Source: Artemia franciscana (lineage: Eukaryota; Arthropoda; Branchiopoda; Anostraca; Artemiidae). From it: a stretch of DNA of 64,000 nucleotides. Of this stretch, positions 21,001 to 30,101 are shown one piece after another. A model generated the notes under the pieces. The model was not told the origin of the DNA, searched no databases, and was given only the letters and a program-made list of their open reading frames with translations. Each line of letters begins with the position of its first letter. Position 1 is the stretch's first letter. The position numbers and the translations under genes are program-made. The stretch is from contig NC_088867.1 in the NCBI RefSeq assembly GCF_032884065.1, positions 1,722,854 to 1,786,853 on the forward strand. Direction: 5' to 3'.

Positions 21001-24000
21001 GTTTTAAATAAGGAACTGTTGGCAGAGGAGGAGAGAACTGGATAGTTCTACATGAGTTTGAGTTCTATAGGCCTAGGAGTGAAGGACTGATAATCTGACA
21101 AACGTGGTTTTAGGATTTTACATGTGGAACTGCCTCTCCTCCCTCCTTAAATCCTTTAAATGTTAAAGTGTCATTTGTTTTGATAAATGATTCTCAAGAC
21201 TAATCAAGTCCGAAAAATGAGATTCTCTCCCCTCTCCTCCTTCTCAGACTCTTTGAAAGCTAGGGTGCCGTTTTGATTTAATGAAAATGATTACATTACA
21301 AACCGCGTGATTTTATTTGCCACAATTTTAACAACCATAACAACAAACATCAAAATTTTAATGAACGTTTAGAGTCAAGAGCTACAAAAAAAAAAAGAAT
21401 GGGATACCACCCCATCAAATCTACTGGAAAGCTAAAGAGTGAATTTAATTTTGCTGGAAATGACATGCATTAAAAACCGGGTATTTTTATTTGTTCAAAC
21501 CTCAGTGACAGAAATAAAAGTAAAACCCTATATTAGCCAAGACTACAGAAAAAAGTATTTCTTAGTGCATATACATATACGATTTTCAATAGAAATGTAT
21601 TGTTTGAAAAGAATACTATTCTCCTAAAAATCTTTTCGTCGAGTTTACTTCCTACAAAGATTTAAATTAAGTTTTTAAAACGACTAGGGTAACTTTTTTT
21701 GGAATAAATCATGGAATTGCTGAATCAGTAAATGATTCACCAGTTGAATTTCTAAAAATCCGACTAAGACATATTTAAAAGGAAGAAAGTATTGATAAGA
21801 ATTTAGTGCATATCAGAATAAGAAAAACAGACAAATTAAAGAGGGAAAAGAAAAGAACTTTTAAAAGTTCACGCAGTATTGAATTTTCAATGCAATGAAT
21901 ATAAAAAAAAACTAATAGAAATGGATTATTATTTACAGTTAAGTGCAGGTGACACTTTTAGCATATCTAAGGGACCTAGATACATCATTTTTGTAGTAAT
22001 TTGTGTTTATTTTAGGCTAGAATTGATCATTCAGCTTAATTTTGTTTTTTTAAGCTCCACTCACAGCAAATGCTTCTATATCTGCTCCCTTTCGGTTTGA
22101 GTATCGCTCTTTTACTTCCTTAGGATTTTTTTTCGAGAAAACTGAATATTCCACCTGATTTTTTTCGGAGAAAAATTGAAACAAAATTCTTTTTTCCATA
22201 GCATCTTGTCTTTCTGACTGGAAACGTAAGATAAGATAAGATTTATTTATCATGAAACACACATACAATATTACATTTTACTATTCCCCCAAAGGCTCTT
22301 TGGCCTGTAAGAAAGGGGGAAAATAAACGAGTCACTTACTCAGAGAAGAAAGAAAAAAATTAAATAATCACTTACTCACAGAGAGAAGAGCAAAAAGGAG
22401 AAGAAAAGAAAATATAAATAAAATGAAAACTATAGAAAACAAAACTAAGTAGACTAATAGATTGAATAGACAAAATTAATTATGGAGATCAGTAGATAAA
22501 ATAAACTCCAATGAAATAATAAAGAAATATATATACATATGCATACATACACGCATATACACATATAAAAATAAATAAAATAATCAAACAGTTCGTGGTA
22601 ACGAACTGTAGTAAGGAGCAACCCGGCTCAATAGTAAACGAAACTCTAAAAAATTGAATTTTAATACTAATAGATACATCAAAAGAATTGGATTTTAATG
22701 CCGATTTTAAATATATAAGTTTCATCAAATGTAGTCTTAACCATTAAAAAGTTACGAGCCGGAGAAAATTGACCTTATTTTGGAATTTACGCGCCATATT
22801 AGTTACGCGCCATTGTAGTTGTGTCCCTGTGTCCCACCTGTGAATATAGATAGATTTATATATGTGTTTCAAACTACGTAAAAATTGCGAATATACAACA
22901 TTTTTGGCTTTCCCACTACTGGGAGCTTTCCGTTTCCAATTGCCAGCAATTGATCTGAAAATGTTTGACCAGAGTCATCGTTTTGCAATCGGACACGCAT
23001 ATTTGTAGTTAATTTTAATATTTTAACGTGTGCCCATAAATTAGAATTTTTCAGGCAAGCATTCATTTCGTCTGCAGGAGTTAAACTACGTAAAAATTGC
23101 GAATATACAACATTCTTGGCTTTCCCATTGTCTGTACATATACAAAGCCGTATGTACTAATAATGACGTCATATGCAAACGCTCTTTTTACAAACAAACA
23201 AACATGCATACAGACAACTCGTTTTTATATAGATAGATAGATAGATAGATACAATACAAATTAACTGCGTAAAACTTGCGAATATACAACATTCTTCGCT
23301 GTCCAATTGTCGCTGCATATAAATAGATTGTCAGGTTTACCGACCCTCGAACATGCAACGTACAATTGTCCATGGGAAAAACAATCAGTATTAAGATCTA
23401 CACCACATTTTTCTAATGATTGACTTTGAGCTTTGTTAATGGTGATTGCAAATGCTAATCGAATTGGGAATTGCAATCTTTTAAATTGAAAAGGCAGATC
23501 CGTTGGAATCATGGGAATGCGAGGAGTAAGAACAGCCTCACCCTCAAAAGGCCCTGTCAAGATTGTGGCCTCTATTAGGTTTTCCATTGTTTTTTTTTAC
23601 GGCAAGTCGCGTGCCATTGCAAAGCTTTGGTGGGTTGATATTTCTTAAAAGTATTATTGGTACGCCTATTTTTAGTTGTAGCACGTCTGGTGGAAACCCT
23701 GAAAGATCTATGGAATTTAAAAATTCAGATGGATAATTAACCGCTTCATTTGGTTCCAAAACTGTGTCGACTGACTTGTAAAGGACTGCCTGGTCTCGAA
23801 TCTTGGTCAGAACAATATTGTTGATTTCGTGGACGTCTATATTTTTGGGTGCGAGAATCGCTCTTTCACTTAGCCATTTATTATTTTTATAATTTTTTAG
23901 AATATTCGGAAATACTTTTTCAATCAATTCATTTTTGGACGTCACTAAATTACAGAAATCAGCAGGTAGTTGTATACGTCTTGAAATTGAGTCTATCGTA

Positions 24001-27000
24001 TCATAAATGTCTTTTTGTTCCGACGTTAACATGGAAATGTTATTTTGTACATACGACAATAGATCACTCGTACTGTAACTTTGTTCACGATCCAATTCTA
24101 CACATGTCGAAACAGCAGCGATACGGTTAGGTGAAGGCATTCCCAAATCCTGAAGAGGTTTGTTTGCCATACGTACGCACAAATCTTCTATAATAACTAA
24201 AGTGTAGTTATAAATTTCTGATGTAAAATCAAAAGTCATATCTGACGTCTCTAACTGTTTTCGATGGAGTATATCTTTGGACATTTTTGACTTATATTTT
24301 TCCCATAACTCTGTAGGAGCTGATGGAGAGCAAGTTGTTAAAATGATGCAGAACAGTGCACGAATTTGACTTGGGGTTGACGTTTCGCACGCGTCATTGA
24401 TGCAGTTATCCCAGTGTTGGTCATTCTCCAATAAATTCAGAGCTTGGCATGCACTACGGTAGGTGTCATGTATAGTACCGTTTACAGTTCTCAAATACTC
24501 AAAGGATGTCGGACCGGGTACATTCACCAAAAGCAGGCGTAGAAAGAAGCATTCATGTTGATTGGGGTGAACGGTCTAGAGTCTTCCTATCGTGGTATCT
24601 TTGAAGATGGTAGGTTGGCCGTCGACTGACTTACCCTGTTTTCGACGTTCAAATACTTTATTTTTAGTATTCCACGTGTAATACGAAGGCACTTCAGTAT
24701 ACAGCAGTTTTTTTGCAAAAGAATCGTTTTTGCAAAGCGAAAAAAAGCTGTTAATTTTGTATCCGGTGGATTCAGGGCTCTTTGTTGCACGTTGGTTTCC
24801 GAGAAATAAACACGTTGACCATTCTGTAAATGTACCGCTAAGTGAACAACAGCTGGACTACGTTCATGTGTCGGAAATGAAAGAATTCGCCAAACAGCTT
24901 CATTACTGCCTATGTATCTTCCAGCCTGATATTGTACGATTTCGTCGAAATCTTTGATTTCGGGCTGCAAGCCAAAAACTGCCATGTCACTGCCTTTGTT
25001 GACGTATTTACATATGTATTTGATTGCCTTTACGGAGTTACAGTATTCAACGTTTAAGTGTGCATTAAATGTTTTTGATAATAATGGGGAATATGGAACA
25101 ACCCACTGGTTATCTACTTCGATGGTGGTACCGTTGCCATTGTAGGTTCTTCAGTCATTTTGCAATTAGAAATTTCTCTTTCAACGGTCTTCTTACAATT
25201 AAAAATTTTTCTTTGAACGATATTCTTAAATACCTGTGTCCTGGTCGTCATTTATATTCCCTGTGTCCCGGTCGTCATTTGTGTCCCGGTATCCAAGTCT
25301 GTAATTTCTCTTTGAGTGTCCCGGACGTTATTTATATTCCCTCTGTCCCGGTCGTCATTTGTGTCCCGGTCTGTAATTTCTCTTTGAGTGTTTTTTCTTT
25401 TTGGTATTTTTTAGTTTTTTACATTTTTTCTTTTTTCAGTTTTCTTTTTCTTCTTTATTTTTCAGCTTCACTATGAAATACATATCGCCGAACCTTTGTT
25501 TTTTTAACTAAAATCTGGTAGGCATTGATGACCTTATCCAATTCAAAATCCCAAACCCAATCATCATCGCTATCATTTTCAGTTTTGATATGTTTTGACT
25601 CTCGCTGTCCAGGTGGATCTTCATCTAACTGCGCGGTTTTGCGTTCTTTAGCCTCAAGCCTGTTTCCTTGCTGTTCTTTTGATTCCTCGGCACGCTTTCT
25701 TTTCTGACTTTCTCTATCAGCAGCAAGTTTTTTGGCATAGACTCTTTGAGCATCTTCATCGGCTTTTGCCATTGTAAGTTCATCAGTCATTTTAAACTTA
25801 AACATTAATAGATTTCTACGTGAACATATATGTCTTAAATATCTTTAATGACGTCACCGTCATAGCAAAAATGACGACAACTAACTTCATGACGTCAGTC
25901 GACACAGAAACATGACGTCACCTGACAGACAGACACACAGACAGACAACTTATTTTTATATATCTATATATAGAATGATCTTGTGTAAAAAAAGGTACAA
26001 ATTGTCTAAATTGTGAGTCTCAGAGAGCGAGAGCTCGGGCCGAAGTTCCCCAGTTTCGGCCCTCCAATTATAAGAATCACAAATTCCGAAATAATGTATA
26101 ACATGCTCGCCGTAAGACAAAGCCTCTATGAGGCCTATGTTCTATGTGTACTGGCTTACCAGCACTGTCATTACAGTTGAGTTTATCATGCGTATTAAAT
26201 AAAAAAAACTCTACAGTAGAAATTTCAAGCTCCTATTTACAAAAATATGGAATTTTGTTTTTTTTGCCAAAAGACAGGTCACGGATGCGTGTTTATTTGT
26301 TTTTTGTTTTTTTTTTCACAGGGGTGATCGTATCGATCCAGTAGTCCTAGAATGTCGCAAAATGAATCATTCTAAATTAAATTAAAAGTTGGAGGGCACC
26401 TAGGCCCCCTCCGACGCTCATTTTTTCCAAAGTCACCGGATCAAAATTCTGAGATAGCCATTTTATTCAGCATAGTCAAGAAACCTAAAAACTTTGTTTT
26501 TGGGGACGACTTACTCCCCCAGAGTCCCCGTGGGAGGGGCTGCAAGTTACAAGCTTTGACCAGTGTTTACACATAGTAATGGTTATTGGGAAGTGTAAAG
26601 ACATTTTCAAGGGTTTTTTTCGGTTGGGGGGAAGGAGTAATGCGGGGTGAACTTTCCATTGATGAATTTGTCATGGGGGAAGAGAATTTGCATGATGGGG
26701 GTGCAGGATTTCTTATCATTTTTTTAAAGAGCATTAAAAAAAAATATGAAAAAGTTTCTTCAACTGAAAGTAAGGAGCGACATTAAAACTTAAAACAGAT
26801 AGAAATTACTCTGTATATGAAAGGGGCTGTTTCCTCCTCAACTACCCGCTCTTTACGCAAAATATTTTTTTACTGTTTTAAAAAGTAGAATCGAGATAAA
26901 TAGCCAAACTTTAGCGTAAAGAGCGGGGTGTTGAGGAGGAAACAGCTCCTTTCATATACGGAGTAATTTCTGATCTTTAAGTTTTAATGTAGCTTAAACT

Positions 27001-27952
27001 TTCAGTTACTTTCAGTTAAAAAACTTGTTTTTATTTAATTTAAGATATTACAGCGACCACATTCAAGAACTGAAGTTAGGTTTATCATAATGATAAGTGA
27101 CAAAATTTGATTAAAGTATAATACTTTAGTCACAAAATTATAGAAACTATAACAGAGACTCTATATATTAAAAATTTAGTTAAAATATACCTATATAGTA
27201 GTTTAACTCACTCAGGCTATGCTAATTACCTCCAAGTGCTACTACCTTTGTCTGCGTAACCTTGCATCTTTGAAATATTGCATGGAATAGTTTTGCGATT
27301 GCACAGCCATGTTTTGTCTAACAAATAACTTGGGTCCAACTCAGACAACTAAATAAAGCCAATTAGGAGGAGGAGGACAGGGTATTCTTAAATTGTTAGT
27401 TTAAAATTTATTGTTCGTTTGTAAAAGGAAATCATAATTGGCTGTATCCTATCAGAGAGACAAAACTTGACAATGCAGTCTATTGATACTATGAACCATA
27501 ACATCAAAACTTTTTTCCGATTATAGTTATGGTGGTTCTAGTACCAAAAAAGGATACAGTTATTTTTTGTTTGATACTAAAATCAACTATTCCTTTTCAA
27601 CTATTTCGTTTGTTTTTTTTTATTTTTCCAAATCACAACAACTAACTAGTGATGATTCCGTATTTCATTTTAGTATAAACAATCCATCCTACTTCTAGGG
27701 CATGGCAGCGGATTCAATTCTGGCCATAGCGGCTTCAATCGCCCAGCATTTAATCGCCCAGGATTCAATCGTCCAGGCTTCAATAGCCCAGGCTTGAACA
27801 CTGGCTTTGGTCAGCCTCTAGGCTATCAGCCAGGATCAGGATACAAAGGAGCCAATGTTGCTTTCTCGAATATCGGCCCCAATGGTCGCCCTGCTTTAAA
27901 TTATCAAGCACCAGGAATGAGCGTTGATATCAGAAAGAAGCAAAAGCAGTGA
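8996..27952 (+). CDS. gene B: secreted Gly/Asn/Phe-rich protein, four exons, 170 aa
   Basis: Exons 8996-9035, 13555-13710, 20695-20757 and 27699-27952 give 513 nt with no internal stop (170 aa). All introns are GT..AG and phase 1, so the middle exons are symmetric. Residues 1-15 (MKVLYLAILVTAVVA) form a typical signal peptide, with likely cleavage before QPFP. Next comes an acidic/basic segment with KFRREASPEAD, a 21-residue Ser/Thr linker, then FNRP pentapeptides (GFNRPAFNRPGFNRPGFNSP). The last 45 or so residues hold the module GYQPG..GANVAFSNIGPNGRPAL..APG..., ending RKKQKQ. Gene C carries the same module. The Arg-Arg pair may be a propeptide cleavage site. Low-complexity secreted composition suggests an extracellular matrix, cuticle, shell or gland product; I do not recognise a named family. 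Three introns of 4.5-7 kb are full of mobile DNA. Confidence 0.8.
9271..10990 (+). repeat. composite dispersed repeat, full copy
   Basis: The left end is a hairpin with arms ACAGTTCGT / ACGAACTGT and loop GGTA (9271-9292), followed by GACCCGGCTCAATAG and about 1.4 kb of non-coding sequence. The right end is a roughly 300 bp inverted-repeat foldback (10690-10990), whose arms carry ACGCCCCGCTCTTTACGCT and its complement. Nearly the same 1.7 kb sequence lies at 62130-63822. Minus-strand copies are at 15690-17388 and 54090-56323. No protein is encoded; short frames here are repeat noise. Confidence 0.85.
10690..10990. repeat. foldback (MITE-like) module, copy
   Basis: Left arm: AAACAAGTTTTTTTAACTGA..GGAGCGACATTAAAACTT..CGCCCCGCTCTTTACGCTAAAG. 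The right arm is its reverse complement, ending CTTGTTTTTTTCATTTAATAAA. The arms are about 115-130 nt with a short unpaired middle. Other copies: 15690-15990, 26750-27045, 52726-53020, 54090-54395 and 63515-63822. Half copies: 18575-18735, 28185-28300 and 37085-37250. Confidence 0.85.
11335..11430 (+). repeat. SINE-like copy 1 (tRNA-related)
   Basis: TTTCGAATTTAGCGGGTTGAGCAGACTGAGTGATTAAGA matches, with changes, the second copy at 11975-12070, including upstream GAATTCTGAAGC. The B-box end is degenerate here. Confidence 0.4.
11975..12070 (+). repeat. SINE-like copy 2 with tRNA-type Pol III boxes
   Basis: An A-box-like TGACTAAGTGG (12008-12018) and a B-box GTTCAAATCCC (12037-12047) are spaced as in tRNA genes. 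The cloverleaf does not close, so it reads as the tRNA-derived head of a SINE rather than a tRNA. It shares flanking words with copy 1, about 640 bp upstream. Confidence 0.45.
12195..12610 (+). repeat. composite repeat fragment
   Basis: Internal part of the 9271-10990 family: GCCCCCTCCCACG, AAGTCGCCCGATCAAA and ATAGCCATTT, with further similarity to about 12610. It ends within the foldback-proximal region. Confidence 0.65.
13555..13710 (+). CDS. gene B exon 2 (charged segment with Arg-Arg)
   Basis: 156 nt, 52 codons, phase 1 at both ends (acceptor AATTTTAG, donor TTTG|GTAGGC). It encodes VAQPFPEDYDSSENDLRERL, then KFRREASPEADPEADP and a Lys/Glu-rich end. It joins in frame to the signal exon. 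Confidence 0.8.
14520..14945. repeat. tandem repeat, about 122-bp unit, 3.4 copies
   Basis: GACAAAAATTTACCC begins units at 14530, 14653, 14774 and 14897. Each contains CTCATTGCAGTAAATT or a close variant and ACCCTTAATT. The array abuts the non-LTR fragment at 14945. Confidence 0.85.
14945..15115 (-). pseudogene. non-LTR retrotransposon 3' fragment
   Basis: The minus strand reads FTEMGTSWEGVKREVLNRLG, then LRRSVCSCVGL, the C-terminal tail of the lineage also at 1880-2200 (same nucleotide words: CCTCCTCAATCCCAATCT, CTCTTTACACCCTCCCAAG). It has an internal stop and is truncated on the 5' side. Confidence 0.55.
15690..17388 (-). repeat. composite dispersed repeat, inverted full copy
   Basis: Reverse orientation of 9271-10990: the foldback comes first (15690-15990), then the internal body, ending at 17345-17388 in a degenerate hairpin (ACTGCTCATTACCACGAATT). 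The frame 16507-16719 lies inside and is not a gene. Confidence 0.8.
18517..18735 (+). repeat. composite repeat, internally deleted copy
   Basis: An intact hairpin (18517-18538) is joined after a few bases to the right half of the foldback module, ending CTTGTTTCTTTTATTTAATT. About 1.5 kb of the middle is missing. Confidence 0.75.
19487..20033. repeat. tandem duplication, about 272-bp unit, two copies
   Basis: Both copies hold GCTTTAAAAACATATTTTTT or its variant, CTCGAGCGGAAAAGTAAAAA, GGGGTGTCGTTTGAGGGT and GGGAGCAGCTGCCCCTCAAC. They differ at only a few positions, so the duplication is recent. Confidence 0.88.
20695..20757 (+). CDS. gene B exon 3 (Ser/Thr linker)
   Basis: 63 nt, 21 codons, phase 1 at both ends (acceptor TTCTTATAG, donor CCAG|GTAAGT). 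It encodes GLSRPITTSSTSLSHTSVSK plus P. A short symmetric exon at the same position as those of genes A and C. Confidence 0.72.
22210..22320 (-). repeat. possible non-LTR 3' tail
   Basis: The minus strand reads CTTTGGGGGAATAG...TTCATGATAAATAAATCTTA followed by short TCTTA repeats, as at the 3' ends of some non-LTR elements with simple-repeat tails. No coding part is attached. Confidence 0.35.
22588..22785 (+). repeat. composite repeat, left-end fragment
   Basis: A perfect hairpin (22588-22609) followed by about 175 bp of the family body, ending abruptly where Helitron sequence (TTACGCGCCATATTAG) begins near 22786. Confidence 0.8.
22786..23249 (-). mobile_element. second, internally deleted Helitron copy nested in the first
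   Basis: The left end TCTATCTATC...AAAACGAGTTGTCTG starts at 23249 after an A. One TGACGTCA site is present. Two end-of-helicase remnants flank an orphan helicase piece on 23066-22910 (MNACLKNSNLWAHVKILKLT, ending GNGKLPV). The 3' tail (CACAGGGACACAACTACAAT) reaches 22786. The right hairpin is lost. Confidence 0.6.
23261..23587 (-). pseudogene. Helitron helicase C-terminal block
   Basis: 108 aa: MENLIEATILTGPFEGEAVL, then RLAFAITINKAQSQSLEKCG, then [11 protein letters not shown] and [21 protein letters not shown] and YVACSRV are conserved end motifs of PIF1-type helicases (motifs V/VI). The block is offset from the preceding one by an indel at a poly-A run (about 23588-23597). Confidence 0.8.
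23544..24530 (-). pseudogene. Helitron linker and helicase block lacking the ATPase core
   Basis: A 328-codon frame starting MVNVPGPTSFEYLRTVNG. The Helitron Rep-helicase linker is followed by QKDIYDTI, where a PIF1-type helicase should enter its nucleotide-binding core. The frame instead jumps to DSISRRIQLPADFCNLV, the post-core segment, and continues through GFPPDVLQLKIGVPIILLRN. The deletion (near 23995) removes Walker A and B, so no helicase activity is possible. The upstream junction carries an in-frame TAG (about 24577). Confidence 0.8.
24587..25148 (-). pseudogene. Helitron Rep domain C-terminal block
   Basis: Open from about 25148 (TYNGNGTTIEVDNQWVVPYS). It contains KYICKYVNKGSD, the paired-tyrosine motif of the HUH Rep nuclease, then MAVFGLQPEIKDFDEIVQY. 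A frameshift near 24720 moves the expected reading (LLYTEVPSYYTWNTKNK) into another frame. The HUH metal-binding motif should precede this block but is absent, replaced by the 25225-25395 minisatellite. Confidence 0.75.
25225..25395. repeat. Helitron minisatellite, TGTCCCGGTCGTCATTT units
   Basis: Units of GTCCCGGTCGTCATTT followed by ATATTCCCT or GT, about 25-35 bp each. The same array is found reversed at 1250-1440 and greatly expanded at 44490-47260. It always lies inside Helitrons. Confidence 0.85.
25455..25805 (-). pseudogene. Helitron protein N-terminal ORF
   Basis: 116 codons from ATG (25805): MFKFKMTDELTMAKADEDAQ, then a Lys/Arg/Glu-rich coiled-coil-like stretch (KKLAADRESQKRKRAEESKE) and an acidic block ENDSDDDWVWDFELDKV. 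The start repeats that of the 901-1855 element. It is intact over this part but cut off from the Rep domain by the minisatellite. Confidence 0.75.
26200..27045 (+). repeat. composite repeat, right-hand part with foldback
   Basis: From GGTCACGGATGCGTGTTTAT through TAGGCCCCCTCCGACGCTCA to a full foldback module (26750-27045). The left third and hairpin are missing. Confidence 0.8.
27699..27952 (+). CDS. gene B terminal exon (FNRP repeats and shared C-terminal module)
   Basis: Acceptor TTCTAG, phase 1, 254 nt to TGA at 27950-27952. It encodes FNRP-type repeats, then the 40-residue module (27821-27940) with GANVAFSNIGPNGRPAL. The short basic end is KKQKQ. No convincing AATAAA was found within 200 bp. 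Confidence 0.82.
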
Positions 27953-28184
27953 TAAAGACGAATTTTTTACATGTCCAAATTCTAATGTTGCTGACAAAAA
28001 TGCTGAAATCTTATAAAATTTTATTCTGAAGAATACATTTTGCATTCAATAACTATTCAGCCTATGCTCCTAGTTTAGGTTTGAATTACATTCACTTAGA
28101 CTTCTATCAGTCGATTCTTTTATCTGGTTTTAAAATGCTTTTCAAACAGTATATGGTAGCAAACCTTAAGTATAGAGTTAAATA
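27953..28184. other. gene B 3' flank
   Basis: AT-rich sequence; part will be 3' UTR. An AAATAAA near 28181 coincides with the edge of a repeat and may or may not be used. Confidence 0.4.
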
Positions 28185-28300
28185 AAAAAAAAAGTTTTTT
28201 TAACTGAAAGTAAGCAGCGACCATTAAACTTAAAACGAAAAGAAATTACTTCGCATATGAAAGGGGCTTTCCCTCCTCAACGCCCCGCTCCTCAACCGAA
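28185..28300 (+). repeat. foldback half copy
   Basis: Left arm only: AAGTTTTTTTAACTGAAAG through CAACGCCCCGCTCCT. Confidence 0.75.
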
Positions 28301-28739
28301 AATGGGAAGGAGGAGAGTAAATCTTTTTGAAGCGAGAAGGAAGTTATTGAACCCTCAGAATTTTATATTTAAGACCAAATTTTGTATTTTTTTGTGAAAA
28401 ACTCTTCAAATTTAGATAGAGGTATAATTAAGTAAAACATTCCTGTGTTTGAGCGAGTAGAGTGGAAAGACTCTTATTTCAGCAAGCAATTTTATTTTTT
28501 TAAAAAGGTCAACTTTGTTTGATTTCCTGCACAAAGACCAAAGCAGTTATTTGCACAAAAGAGGGTATGATTACTACATTTAATAGGTTAGAGGTCATGA
28601 TCTTAAAATTTATTTTCGGTGTTCCATCTCCCCTCCTTTGTCAACAAAAGAAATTTAGGCTTCAACTTTTTCATAGGTTATTTCGGAACATTTTAACAAA
28701 AAAGCTTCATTTTACAGCTTAGAGCTGTATCCAACCGAA

Positions 28740-28900
28740 ACTCAAAAAACGGAACTTTGATAATAAATATATCAAAAGCATTGGTTTATTACGCTTATTT
28801 CAAATATATCTGTTTCATTAAGTTTAGTCTTACCAATTAAAAGCTACGAGCATGAGGAAATTTGCTTGATTTTTGAAAAAAGGGGGAGGGACTCCCTAAC
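28740..28900 (+). repeat. composite repeat left body, runs into the gap
   Basis: AACTCAAAAAACGGAACTTT, TTAAGTTTAGTCTTACC and GGGGAGGGACTCC match the left body of the family and stop at the gap. Confidence 0.6.
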
Positions 28901-29000
28901 NNNNNNNNNNNNNNNNNNNNNNNNNNNNNNNNNNNNNNNNNNNNNNNNNNNNNNNNNNNNNNNNNNNNNNNNNNNNNNNNNNNNNNNNNNNNNNNNNNNN
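28901..29000. other. assembly gap, 100 N
   Basis: Exactly 100 N, probably a placeholder of unknown true length. The frame spanning it is meaningless. Confidence 0.98.
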
Positions 29001-30100
29001 CAGGCGTTTCCTCCAAGAAATTCTCCCCTGGAACATTAACCCCTCTGGAAAGTTCTACCCCATTGTAAATTCCCCACTGTAGAAAATCCCCCCTCCCCGC
29101 GGGAAACTCCCCTGGATAATTCCCCCTTGGAAAATTGCCCAAAGTACAAAATAGGTGCTACAAAAGGTTGGTCCGATGTCCTAAGGATAACAAAAGAACA
29201 TTAAAAACAGTTGAAGCCAGAGGGTGGTTGGTCTCCAATCACTATGAATTATAAAAATGGACTACAGCTCTCAATTTATTATTGAATGAGCATCCTCAAA
29301 AGCTTCCAAGGCCATGTGGGGGAGGTTGGGGATGAGGAAGGGATAGCCCCCTCCAATCCAGAACGAATTCTGCTCATTTTGGGCTCATTTTATTACTTTT
29401 TATTTCCATTATAACAATTTAGACCAGAAATAATCCCGGAGATCAACAGGAATTAAATATAAACTTCCACTTCTACCCCCCTGACTCTCCCTTAGAGCTA
29501 ATTCTGTATTTATCTTCAGGTACACTGAGATTAATAATTTTTTGTCATTAAAATGCACCCTTTGAGGGATCTGCCTGTCTCCCTGACTATAAAACAATCA
29601 GAGAACCTTACTATAAGGGTTTATAGCTCTCATCTACAAATGTTTGGAATTGTGTATTTTTTACCAATGCTATGATTGCTTTAATTTGTGTTTTTTTTTG
29701 GGTTTTGTTTAAACTTGAATAGTAATTTAGGGTTGTTTTGGATTTGAATTAGTATAAGAATTATTTCTGCTGGTCTTATGTTTAATACAGTTGCTTACTT
29801 TTCTTTGAAAATAGACCTTTTCGGGAAGTTTTTTTTTATAATTAAGCAAAATAATGGGCAACTTCGATGGCTTACAGCTCTTGCCCTGATGGCAAAAAAA
29901 GGGCTATTAACCCCAGGTACATGGTTATTTGGCAAGGTGTGTTTGGGGGAAAACGGCAGGGGAGGGGCTGGTTGCCATGAAATCGCTTTTGACCCTTAAA
30001 AACGGTGCTAGAGCTAATGGTGATTGGATGAGGCCCCTCTAAAATATATAAGACAACCACTTCCATATGAAGGGCCTCTGGGAAAAATAATAAATAATAA
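29001..30100. other. no gene seen
   Basis: The first 140 bp are pyrimidine-rich words (TTCTCCCCTGGAA, AATTCCCCACTG) resembling the reverse of 34680-34860, a repeat edge. The remainder is unrecognised; small frames (29409-29597, 29778-29999) have no supporting signals. Confidence 0.45.
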
Positions 30101-30101
30101 A

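Larger units (their letters stand above)
22786..25974 (-). mobile_element. decayed Helitron encoding Rep/helicase, with a nested Helitron
   Basis: The minus-strand left end TCTATATATAG..AAAAATAAGTTGTC starts at 25974 (preceded by T here, not the usual A). CRE sites and the ORF start follow. Coding blocks in order are 25805-25455, about 25148-24587, 24530-23544 and 23587-23261. They match an N-terminal acidic region, the end of a Rep domain with the YICKYVNKG tyrosine motif, a linker, and a PIF1-type helicase C-terminus. The ATPase core with the Walker motifs is deleted, and several frameshifts and a TAG interrupt it. A second Helitron left end (about 23249) sits in the simple repeat after the helicase stop. 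The right-end hairpin and CTAG are missing: sequence passes straight into a composite repeat at 22785. Confidence 0.82.
20758..27698 (+). other. gene B intron 3
   Basis: 6.9 kb. It holds a possible non-LTR tail (22210-22320), a composite fragment (22588-22785), a decayed Helitron (22786-25974) and a composite copy (26200-27045). 20758-22200 and 27050-27698 are AT-rich with no recognised element. Confidence 0.6.

Noticed and set aside
28837-29142. Frame crossing the N gap
   Set aside because: It exists only because unknown bases were read as open.
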